Part shown: piece by piece, positions 1 to 5,039 of the stretch | Position numbering within the stretch: the first letter of the stretch is position 1 | Layout: the number at the start of each line of letters is the position of its first letter | Assembly (NCBI GenBank): GCA_009665115.1 | Contig: WJXE01000100.1 | Coordinates: 1-6,803, forward strand | Length of the DNA stretch: 6,803 nucleotides | DNA from: Nitrosopumilales archaeon | GTDB lineage: Archaea > Thermoproteota > Nitrososphaeria > Nitrososphaerales > Nitrososphaeraceae | Reading direction: 5' to 3' | The notes under the pieces: model-generated | Databases searched by the model: none | Told to the model about the DNA's origin: nothing | Seen by the model: the letters and a program-made list of their open reading frames with translations, nothing else | Position numbers and translations under genes: made by a program

Positions 1-158
1 GTCATATTGTGTTTGTGATAAATCAAGCTTTAATGTGGGTATAATAAATTACCTTGAAATAACATTATGTCTGTTATTAAATAAACTTTGATGTAGTTGG
101 TGCATGAATGTGGATAAAGCATATCTTACTCAGGCAAGACTATTCAGGCAATCGTCAA
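1..158. other. left edge, no gene seen
   Basis: No open frame with protein-like composition was found on either strand. The sequence is AT-rich. An 8-base direct repeat, TCAGGCAA, occurs at 130-137 and 144-151, 14 bases apart. It is too short to interpret alone. Confidence 0.5.
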
Positions 159-356
159 TCACTTGGGCTTGAGCTTGGGTAACGCTTTTGTCTGATTAAT
201 AGATGCAACATGGTTTTCGTGGCTGGTAACCGATGAAGACAGTTTGCAATTAACCTTTGACTGATTACACACAAACCAATGTTCACATTTATCGCAATAG
301 TGAATATGATCAAAATCGTAATCCAGAGATGACTTTGGATTTAATATTTTAAACTC
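159..356 (-). CDS. small four-cysteine zinc-ribbon-like protein, no canonical start (possible gene remnant)
   Basis: This frame is open for 65 codons from an upstream TAA (357-359) to a TGA (159-161). It has no ATG, GTG or TTG before the middle of the cysteine motif, so start-based ORF calling misses it. The protein begins EFKILNPKSSLDYDFDHIHY and continues with CDKCEHWFVCNQSKVNCKL. Cysteines at residues 21, 24, 30 and 37 give the spacing C-x2-C-x5-C-x6-C, typical of a structural zinc site. The tail (SHENHVASINQTKALPKLKPK, split here as SHENHVASINQ and TKALPKLKPK) is polar and basic. Small zinc-finger proteins are common in Nitrososphaeria, but I do not recognise a named family. A GTG-initiated stub (MSIREALR) lies just upstream in another frame, so a one-base indel may have cut off the true start. 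The cysteine pattern makes coding origin likely; whether the gene still works is open. Confidence 0.5.
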   Translation of the reverse strand, partial: EFKILNPKSSLDYDFDHIHYCDKCEHWFVCNQSKVNCKLSSSVTSHENHVASINQTKALPKLKPK

Positions 357-435
357 TTAACGCCTCCCTAATACTCACTGCTTAGTCAGTTATTTGGATT
401 TATCTATTCTATACTAGTTCAATACATGAAAACCA

Positions 436-604
436 TTAGGAGGTAGTCCTCTCTCGAGCTTTTATGTAGGCCTTTTCCTGCATATCGCGTACTTCGCTCC
501 TGGGGCATATGCTCGAGACAGCACCTTGGCTTATTTATTCTAGTCCTGGACGCTATCTCATTTCTGGACACTCCTTGCATGTAAAGTATGAAGGTATTCT
601 TCAT
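436..604 (-). pseudogene. frameshifted helix-turn-helix fragment (SRNEIA-type)
   Basis: The frame starting at 604 reads MKNTFILYMQGVSRNEIASR and then TRIN. This matches the first two helices of an HTH of the type 'QGxSRxEIAxxTGIS'. Continuing in that frame gives an unconvincing Cys/Arg-rich tail. Skipping one base at about 532 instead gives SQGAVSSI, the expected turn and recognition helix, followed by EVRDMQEKAYIKARERTTS and a TAA at 436-438. One base change therefore restores a continuous HTH. Upstream, in the first frame, a further ATG (MKPEI) is separated by an in-frame TAG. HTH proteins of this kind are multicopy in Nitrososphaeria; that comparison is from memory, not a search. The fragment lacks the long C-terminal part usual in such proteins, so a decayed gene is the best reading. 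Confidence 0.5.
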
Positions 605-639
605 AGTCTGCTAAATTTCAGGTTTCATTTCGCTTACAA

Positions 640-909
640 TTGATTGACCAACGCAACGTAAATTGTTATTGGTCATATTGGGCAAAACACCCGTCAAATT
701 GGGCGTCACATTGGTCAAACCCACCCCTTGGTGCATCTTATACTCAGCCTCTGTTTGAGCTGATTGCAGACGGGAATAGTTTGATTAATGCGATTATATC
801 TTCGATCTATATCTTGGACTACGCTACTATCTACATGGCCGTATCACGATATTTGGATCCTTCTCCTATACTTGCTGTAGATATTCAAGAGAATTTATTT
901 AATTTGTGA
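640..909 (+). CDS. doubtful Trp-rich hypothetical ORF
   Basis: An 89-codon frame opens at a TTG, with an upstream in-frame TAG at 604-606 and no ATG. I do not recognise it. Its N-terminal third is unusually Trp-rich, with an internally repetitive stretch (YWSYWAKHPSNWASHWSNPP). At DNA level this is four copies of ATTGGTC or ATTGGGC at 668, 677, 698 and 710. The C-terminal half (SIYILDYATIYMAVSRYLDP and beyond) is moderately hydrophobic but forms no clear membrane segment. It could be a remnant or a chance open frame. Neither strand offers a better alternative over this stretch. Confidence 0.2.
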   Translation: MIDQRNVNCYWSYWAKHPSNWASHWSNPPLGASYTQPLFELIADGNSLINAIISSIYILDYATIYMAVSRYLDPSPILAVDIQENLFNL

Positions 910-1228
910 TTGCGTAAAAATGCACCGAGTGTCTTGAATTCAAATCCAGGATAGTATTCACACGTTCGTGAATGCAGCTTTAGCTATTTGACGATGGAAC
1001 TTCATGCGGTAATATGGTAAAGGGACTTCTTCCTTCTTCTCATGATACAAATCAGGTGTGCTAACGTATGCCGAATATGTGCACCGGAATGTCGTAAAAT
1101 CGTGCAATTTAGATCTCTGCCCTAAATTACGAAGGCATCCAAATGACCATAAGATTGAAGGGTCAAAATGCCTCCTCGAAAAGCAGAAAGAGTCAAATAT
1201 CATAGGAATATTGCTTTGCATTGTACCA
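910..1228. other. about 320 bp without a convincing gene, upstream of the propeller gene
   Basis: The propeller ORF extends into this stretch (GTG at 1058), but residues 1-57 of that long form are polar, Cys- and Lys-rich and precede the membrane anchor awkwardly, so they are probably untranslated. On the minus strand a frame ends at 958 with a basic C-terminus (KKEEVPLPYYRMKFHRQIAK) that looks mildly protein-like. Its upper part lies antisense to the propeller gene's membrane anchor. The stretch may hold a remnant, but neither strand is convincing. Confidence 0.35.
1194..1203 (+). promoter_or_regulatory. TATA-like box of the propeller gene
   Basis: CAAATATCAT lies about 28-35 bases before the ATG at 1229. 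Archaeal TATA boxes sit about 26 bases before the transcription start, so the transcript would start a few bases before this ATG. This supports 1229 over the earlier GTG at 1058. Confidence 0.35.
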
Positions 1229-2410
1229 ATGACTAGCGTTTTTAATGCTCTTTCGTTTCCCCTTGTTATTATTACTATTATTATCATTGTAGGTGTAGGC
1301 TTGATTCTATCTCTAAGCTCCATTCCGCTTTATGGTGTGAAAAATTACTTGTTCCATTCTTTCGTAAGTACAAAAAATGAGGCTAACTCGCTCAGTCCTA
1401 CTTCAGCGTTTGCTTTATCTGAAAGCCCTAAACTAAGCCAGCTAATATTTCACGTTCAAGAATTCACTATACCTGGCAACAATGACAGTATACCTCTATA
1501 TCCTCTTTATGATAAGAACCGAAACGCAATATGGGTAGGAGATACTGCAATAGATAGTAGTAGGATTTTAGCATTTAATTTAAAGTCAGGCAAATTCATG
1601 GAACATAAACTTAATGGTACTAGTATTGTGACTGTCATGGCTTTCGATCATAATAATACTCATATTTGGTATGTAGATCCATTGCTGAAACGTCTTGGAC
1701 ATTATGACCCATCTGCTAACACTACCAAATTATACAACATTCCAACCAATGGTACTATATCTCGTATCGCCATCGATCTAAAAAATAACGTTTGGCTGAC
1801 TTCGCCGAATACTAATGAATTACTGAGATTTAATACACGAGAAAAGAATTTTACGGTATTGAACCTACCGACAACTAATGCAATGCCGATAGGTATTGCA
1901 GTAGATAAATCATCAGGAATGATCTGGGTAGCAGAAGGGATAGGGAAATTAGCGAGTATAGATCCTATAAAGAACTACAAAATTAATGAATACCCTGTGT
2001 TAGCCGTTAATAATAGCAATCACAATAACAATACGCACTATACTCCTACTGAGTTATTTATCGGGCCGTCTGCAAGCGATGATATCTATATTTCTGAGCA
2101 TGATAATCATACAGTTTCTATTTTTAATATAATTTCTAAAACCTTTAAGACATACCCTGTATTTAACCCCAAAGCCTTGCCATTCGGAATGGCAATGGAT
2201 ATGAGTGGTTATCTATGGGTAGCTGAACATACTACAAATAAGATTGCAGTAATAGACCCCAAAACTGGCTCAAGCAGGGAAGTAGTAATACCGAAGCCAT
2301 ATCCCTATGTTCAATTTTTGACCTCAGATTCGCAGGGAAATATATGGTTCGCAGAACAGCTAGGAAATTCTCTGGGTGTTATAACGTCTTCACCCACCAA
2401 GACTCCGTAG
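1229..2410 (+). CDS. membrane-anchored virginiamycin B lyase-like seven-bladed beta-propeller
   Basis: From the ATG at 1229 the protein has 393 residues. An N-terminal hydrophobic segment (about 9-31, containing FPLVIITIIIIVGVGLIL) is followed by a propeller domain probably outside the membrane. Seven propeller-type strands can be counted: IWVGDT, IWYVDP, VWLTSP, IWVAEG, IYISEH, LWVAEH and IWFAEQ, at about residues 101, 146, 188, 232, 286, 329 and 372. Seven blades and the D-x-x-G-x-[IL]-W-[FV]-[AT]-E pattern match the streptogramin lyase (Vgb) and NHL/SMP-30-like propellers. At least seven N-x-S/T sequons (such as LNGTS, HNNTH, ANTTK, TNGTI, KNFTV, DNHTV) fit a glycosylated surface protein. 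Vgb cleaves streptogramin B esters, but activity cannot be inferred here; many archaeal relatives probably have other roles. It appears to be a single transcription unit. An upstream GTG (1058) would add 57 unlikely residues. The fold call is strong, the substrate unknown. Confidence 0.85.
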   Translation: MTSVFNALSFPLVIITIIIIVGVGLILSLSSIPLYGVKNYLFHSFVSTKNEANSLSPTSAFALSESPKLSQLIFHVQEFTIPGNNDSIPLYPLYDKNRNAIWVGDTAIDSSRILAFNLKSGKFMEHKLNGTSIVTVMAFDHNNTHIWYVDPLLKRLGHYDPSANTTKLYNIPTNGTISRIAIDLKNNVWLTSPNTNELLRFNTREKNFTVLNLPTTNAMPIGIAVDKSSGMIWVAEGIGKLASIDPIKNYKINEYPVLAVNNSNHNNNTHYTPTELFIGPSASDDIYISEHDNHTVSIFNIISKTFKTYPVFNPKALPFGMAMDMSGYLWVAEHTTNKIAVIDPKTGSSREVVIPKPYPYVQFLTSDSQGNIWFAEQLGNSLGVITSSPTKTP

Positions 2411-2480
2411 ATGATTTGGTTTGCGAGGTTCATACGCGAACAATCAAACGCCCTAATAAGTTTAGTTGATTCAAGAAACA

Positions 2481-2510
2481 CTCTTAACTTTTTAATTTTT
2501 TTTCATTTTC
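2481..2510 (+). terminator. T-rich archaeal terminator after the propeller gene
   Basis: Runs of T (CTTTTTAATTTTTTTTCATT) at about 2488-2507 lie some 80 bases after the stop. Archaeal RNA polymerase terminates at such U-rich tracts without needing a hairpin. Confidence 0.4.
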
Positions 2511-2562
2511 ATGTCCTTCTTTGTATTGTTGTTTTCCGCTGATACTTCAAAAGACTAGATTA

Positions 2563-3147
2563 TTACTCTTCTGAACTGCGTCTTTTTTTATACTCTCTTT
2601 TCACTATTATTAAAAAAGTTGCCATCACTATAACACCAATTATTCCTGCTAATGCTGCAGGAAGAAGCAATGGAATCGTATAGTTCAAATTGATGGTACC
2701 AAGTGGTTGAAAAGGAACAAAGACCTTGAATGATGCCAATGCGATTGCATAGTCCTTTGAATTGATCCTAAGAATCACTTGATATGTACCCTCATTCGGG
2801 AAAGTGGAATTTACAGAGAAATCACCATCTGAAACTGTTAGGTTATTAAATTTGAAAACACGCTGTCCATTTATTATTGTAACCTTTGCAAACAGAGCTT
2901 TCAAATGTTGACCAGTTTGTAAATTCTGTACGCTGAATTTTAGTTCAGTAGGACTGCCAATTAGAGGTTTTTCTGGTTCGTAGGTAAACTGGATTTTCAC
3001 GTTATCTTGTGGGTTTATCCATTGCTGGGTTCTATCACCAGTTAAATGTGCATAAGCAAAATTTGGGAATATGGGTGTAGCAATCGTAGCAATTAAGAAA
3101 GCACCAGTAACAGTAAATAATAACAGAGCACCAATGCTTATCGACAT
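2563..3147 (-). CDS. secreted Ig-like domain protein with C-terminal membrane anchor
   Basis: The protein has 194 residues from the ATG at 3147; a GTG directly upstream (3150) is an equivalent start. A hydrophobic signal segment (about 4-25) is followed by a likely signal peptidase site, FAYA before HLTGDR. The ectodomain (about 34-155) is beta-rich, with YEPEKPLIGSPTELKFSVQN, a 'VTIINGQRVFKF' strand and 'FPNEGTYQVILRI', a pattern typical of small Ig-like/YtkA-type extracellular domains. A second hydrophobic helix (about 158-182) and a basic tail (KREYKKRRSSEE) anchor it with the C-terminus inside. N-x-S/T sites (NNLTV, VNSTF, LNYTI) allow glycosylation. After cleavage the mature protein would begin with histidine, which in some families is a metal ligand; this is suggestive only. 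GGTGA at 3154-3158 could act as a ribosome-binding site. It is divergent from the winged-helix gene at 3232. The function is unknown. Confidence 0.8.
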   Translation of the reverse strand: MSISIGALLLFTVTGAFLIATIATPIFPNFAYAHLTGDRTQQWINPQDNVKIQFTYEPEKPLIGSPTELKFSVQNLQTGQHLKALFAKVTIINGQRVFKFNNLTVSDGDFSVNSTFPNEGTYQVILRINSKDYAIALASFKVFVPFQPLGTINLNYTIPLLLPAALAGIIGVIVMATFLIIVKREYKKRRSSEE

Positions 3148-3183
3148 CACACGTCACCGCTACTTAACACTATTACAGCAAGA

Positions 3184-3199
3184 GAGATTATATTTTAGT
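3184..3199. promoter_or_regulatory. shared AT-rich promoter element between divergent genes
   Basis: The 84-bp gap between the Ig-like gene and the winged-helix gene contains one strongly AT-rich core, GATTATATTTTAG. Read on the plus strand it lies about 40 bases before the ATG at 3232. Read on the minus strand (AAAATATAATC) it lies about 45 bases before the ATG at 3147. Both distances allow a TATA box with a short leader, so the two promoters probably overlap. Confidence 0.4.
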
Positions 3200-3231
3200 T
3201 TTAGCCATCGTCAACTAGTAATAATCTAATA

Positions 3232-3564
3232 ATGACCACGCAGCGCTCATATCGAGAGAGGATCTACATCGTCAAAGATATAATCCTCAAACTGGTTGAA
3301 TATGGTGAATTGAATCAGACTGCTTTAATAAGTTGCTGTGGATTGAATTTTAAAAAACATTCACCAATTCTCGGCAGATTAGAGACAAAGGGATTGATAA
3401 GCAAAGATCAAATAGAAGTCGGAAAAAGAACAGTTACAGCATATAAACCAACTCAAAAAGGAATAGAATTTTCAAGGCATATTTTGGAGCCTTATGAGAT
3501 AATGTTTCCTCGTTCAGACACCATACCGGCAGACAATTTGGCATTTCTGCTAATCTTGATCTAA
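3232..3564 (+). CDS. small archaeal winged-helix DNA-binding protein
   Basis: This 110-residue protein opens with an ATG. It has the archaeal single-domain winged-helix layout: helix 1 at about 10-24 (RIYIVKDIILKLVEY), helix 2 at 28-37 (NQTALISCCG), recognition helix at 41-54 (KKHSPILGRLETKGLI), then a beta wing (56-72, ending RTVTAYKPTQKGIEF). The motif 'L-x-x-K-G-L-I ... Y-x-x-T-x-K-G' is shared by this class (HTH_45-like). The C-terminal about 25 residues are not part of the fold. Cys35 and Cys36 are adjacent in helix 2; a redox role would be speculation. It is divergent from the Ig-like gene, with which it may share a promoter, and its last 15 bases overlap the end of the convergent membrane gene. 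It is probably a local transcription regulator; its target is not known. Confidence 0.8.
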   Translation: MTTQRSYRERIYIVKDIILKLVEYGELNQTALISCCGLNFKKHSPILGRLETKGLISKDQIEVGKRTVTAYKPTQKGIEFSRHILEPYEIMFPRSDTIPADNLAFLLILI

Positions 3565-3954
3565 GTCATACTCGGTTGCAATATTTCTGTCTAGTTCTTC
3601 CTTTTTCTTGGAATAGACGCTATACTTTTTATTCCAAGAATTAATTGAGCGGTACTGTTTAATTCCCACCACCAAACATACTGAAGACAGTATAATAACT
3701 CCAATTAGAAAAACAATAAGAACAAGTCCAAATTCATTTTCTCTTTCAAGAATAGCAAAGAAGGATGGGTGTTGCAACATGAAGATCGAAAGTCCTATAG
3801 CAACAGGAGCCACAACTATAGAAGAGATGGATAAAGAAAGAGATAGAGCCAGGGTTTTTCTTGTTTGACGCATTTGTTCGATAAAGCCATCGATTAGCCG
3901 TATGACATTCTGAGGGGATATATTTTTAAGATCTTCATTATTATCTTTACTCAA
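3550..3954 (-). CDS. small two-helix membrane protein of unknown function
   Basis: The protein has 134 residues and starts at TTG. No ATG or GTG exists between this codon and the upstream stop at 4024. A charged N-terminal segment (1-33, with IDGFIEQMRQTRKT) is followed by a first membrane helix (about 36-60, LALSLSLSISSIVVAPVAIG onward). A short loop leads to a second helix (about 75-98, FGLVLIVFLIGVIILSSVCL) and a charged, probably coiled C-terminus (KKYSVYSKKKEELDRNIATE). Positive charges flank the helices on the N- and C-terminal sides, so both ends are probably cytoplasmic. The layout resembles small thaumarchaeal membrane proteins without known function. Its stop overlaps the end of the convergent winged-helix gene by 15 bp. 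Confidence 0.7.
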   Translation of the reverse strand: MSKDNNEDLKNISPQNVIRLIDGFIEQMRQTRKTLALSLSLSISSIVVAPVAIGLSIFMLQHPSFFAILERENEFGLVLIVFLIGVIILSSVCLVVGIKQYRSINSWNKKYSVYSKKKEELDRNIATEYDLDQD

Positions 3955-3983
3955 AATATCATCATCTTTACACCGTTTTTTGA

Positions 3984-3993
3984 CATTAAAAAC
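3984..3993 (-). promoter_or_regulatory. TATA-like box for the two-helix membrane gene
   Basis: On the minus strand GTTTTTAATG lies about 30-39 bases before the TTG at 3954, leaving room for a leader of only a few bases. This supports the TTG start. Confidence 0.3.
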
Positions 3994-4074
3994 TTTTTGT
4001 CTTCCGGTGAGACAGGATAATACTCATGCTTTTACTTACTACTTGATCAGACAGTCTTAGAGAAGATAAGGACC

Positions 4075-4257
4075 ATGAACATAGAGCTGTGCTGACTGGC
4101 TGCAATTGCTAAAGTTATGTTGTTTGTGGTTCATCTGTCATACGCTAGTCATGGGATGCTTTACAGTTACTTCATGACAACTACTAAGGATATAGGCGAA
4201 TTTGTTGACATGTCGAAGCACAAAAATATTCATAAAGAAAAATATAATCGCGCTTGA
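4075..4257 (+). pseudogene. relic A of an unknown gene family (paralogous to relic B)
   Basis: An ATG at 4075 reads MNIELC, then an in-frame TGA (4093), then LAAIAKVMLFVVHLSYASHG, MLYSYFMTTTKDIGEFVDMS and KHKNIHKEKYNRA up to a TGA at 4255. An internal ATG at 4117 would give an uninterrupted 46-residue product. The second part strongly resembles real protein. It is homologous to relic B: 17 identical bases (GCTGCAATTGCTAAAGT at 4099 and 5148), then TTGTGGTTCAT in both, offset by one base, and a protein match MLY...TTT...E.VD...IH. I do not recognise the family. The two copies lie on the same strand about 1.05 kb apart, with the 4381 winged-helix gene between them. It is probably a decayed copy, but a small functional product from 4117 is not excluded. 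Confidence 0.5.
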
Positions 4258-4339
4258 TACTTTTAGTGGATAGATACATCCTATCTGACAATCATTTCTT
4301 ATTCAATATTGAACAACAACATGGATCTTCGAAGTGTCA

Positions 4340-4353
4340 GTGAAAAATAAAGC
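4340..4353 (-). terminator. T-rich terminator after the 4381 winged-helix gene
   Basis: On the minus strand CTTTATTTTTCAC follows the stop by about 30 bases, as expected for archaeal U-rich termination. No hairpin is evident. Confidence 0.3.
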
Positions 4354-4380
4354 GGGCCGAGTTGCTACTTGTGTGGTCCT

Positions 4381-4653
4381 TCAACTATTTTTATTGACAT
4401 AGTTAATAGGAGCGATTTCTTCCATTTTATTTTGCAACTCCAATAATCGTATGCCTTTTTCAGTTATTCTGTAACACCGCATTCCTACTTCGTAATCTAT
4501 CAGGCCATTTTCCTGCAAAGTTCCCAAGTATTCTTTCAGCTGGTTATAAGCCAGATATGATTTGTACATTAATCTGGTCCTACTTGCTCCTTGGCCCGCA
4601 TTCGCCGCTTCTAAAATCGATCGAACTATTTCGCTTCTACTTCGGTATTTCAT
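4381..4653 (-). CDS. small archaeal winged-helix DNA-binding protein
   Basis: This 90-residue protein starts at ATG. It is a compact textbook archaeal winged helix (HTH_45-like). Helix 1 is at about 6-18 (RSEIVRSILEAANAG), helix 2 at about 25-31 (RTRLMYKS) and the recognition helix at about 33-50 (LAYNQLKEYLGTLQENGLI). The wing follows (52-66, YEVGMRCYRITEKGIRLLEL), with a short C-terminal helix of the kind used for dimer contacts. The family regulates transcription of nearby or unlinked genes; no ligand domain is present. It stands alone between the two relics of an unknown gene family and faces them from the opposite strand. AT-rich boxes (TAATTTAA at 4671-4678 and GTAAATAC at 4685-4692 on the minus strand) could be its TATA box. 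The target is unknown. Confidence 0.85.
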   Translation of the reverse strand: MKYRSRSEIVRSILEAANAGQGASRTRLMYKSYLAYNQLKEYLGTLQENGLIDYEVGMRCYRITEKGIRLLELQNKMEEIAPINYVNKNS

Positions 4654-4668
4654 ATTTTATTTCTTGGT

Positions 4669-4692
4669 CATTAAATTAGAATCAAGTATTTA
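4669..4692 (-). promoter_or_regulatory. AT-rich promoter region of the 4381 winged-helix gene
   Basis: Two TATA-like stretches on the minus strand lie about 21 bases (TAATTTAA) and 35 bases (GTAAATAC) before the ATG at 4653. Either would give a leaderless or nearly leaderless transcript. I cannot tell which is used. Confidence 0.3.
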
Positions 4693-4746
4693 CGAGAGAC
4701 CTAACTTATGTCGATTTCTATCAGATGATACTATGTAGTTGTTTTA

Positions 4747-4863
4747 TCAATCGTAATTATTTCTCTGTACAAACAGGTCTGTAAAAGGTACACTAGTTTT
4801 AAATTTCTCAACCTCGTAAGCCGGTTCCAATTGAACCAAAAATGGACGTTCTTTCCGGCCATG
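4747..4863 (-). pseudogene. start-less 38-codon coding remnant
   Basis: Between an in-frame TGA at 4864-4866 and a TGA at 4747-4749 the minus strand reads HGRKERPFLVQLEPAYEVEK followed by FKTSVPFTDLFVQRNNYD. The composition is clearly protein-like, whereas the other five frames here are broken or odd. There is no ATG or GTG in frame. The first TTG falls at residue 9, and an ATG at 4862 (MAGKN) is in a neighbouring frame one base off. Either this is the tail of a decayed gene or a one-base indel separates it from its start. I do not recognise it. It is not part of the neighbouring winged-helix gene. Confidence 0.35.
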
Positions 4864-4972
4864 TCATTGTCCTACTGAAAGGAGGCGAGTTCGAATAGCT
4901 CAAAAAAAATATTAGAAAATATGTGTGTTACCTTTCTTGAATTGCGTCTTTTTATGTTATATTAGCGGTGTA

Positions 4973-4992
4973 TGTCAGCACTATTACTGACA
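4973..4992. repeat. inverted repeat TGTCAG-N8-CTGACA, possible operator
   Basis: Perfect 6-base arms (4973-4978 and 4987-4992) flank an 8-base spacer, giving a 20-bp site. It follows a TATA-like TTATATTA by a few bases and precedes relic B by about 50 bases, so it lies where an archaeal repressor could block transcription. Winged-helix dimers bind sites of this size. Chance occurrence is possible. Confidence 0.3.
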
Positions 4993-5039
4993 CTGTTTAT
5001 GCAAGCCGAGTTACTACAAACTTTTGCTAGGGTTATGTC

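Noticed and set aside
505..518. TATGCTCGAGA shared with about 5488-5498
   Set aside because: An 11-base match without extension is within chance expectation for a 6.8-kb window and links no homologous features.
930..955. tRNA 3' half or att site suggested by TTCAAATCC
   Set aside because: The flanking bases do not form a 5-bp T stem around a 7-base loop, and no acceptor or anticodon arm can be built.
1058..1228. GTG start giving a 450-residue propeller protein
   Set aside because: The extra 57 residues are polar and Cys-rich and precede the membrane anchor. A TATA-like box at 1194-1203 fits the ATG at 1229.
958..1323. 121-codon minus-strand ORF over the start of the propeller gene
   Set aside because: Its first third is antisense to the propeller's membrane anchor. 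Only the last about 30 residues look protein-like and I recognise no family, so it is mentioned only in the spacer entry.
4823..4837. inverted repeat GGTTC-CAATT-GAACC
   Set aside because: It is short and lies within the protein-like 4747-4863 frame, where it may simply reflect codons.
4880..4905. tRNA T-arm-like GAGTTCGAATAGCTC
   Set aside because: Only three or four pairs form and no cloverleaf is found upstream.
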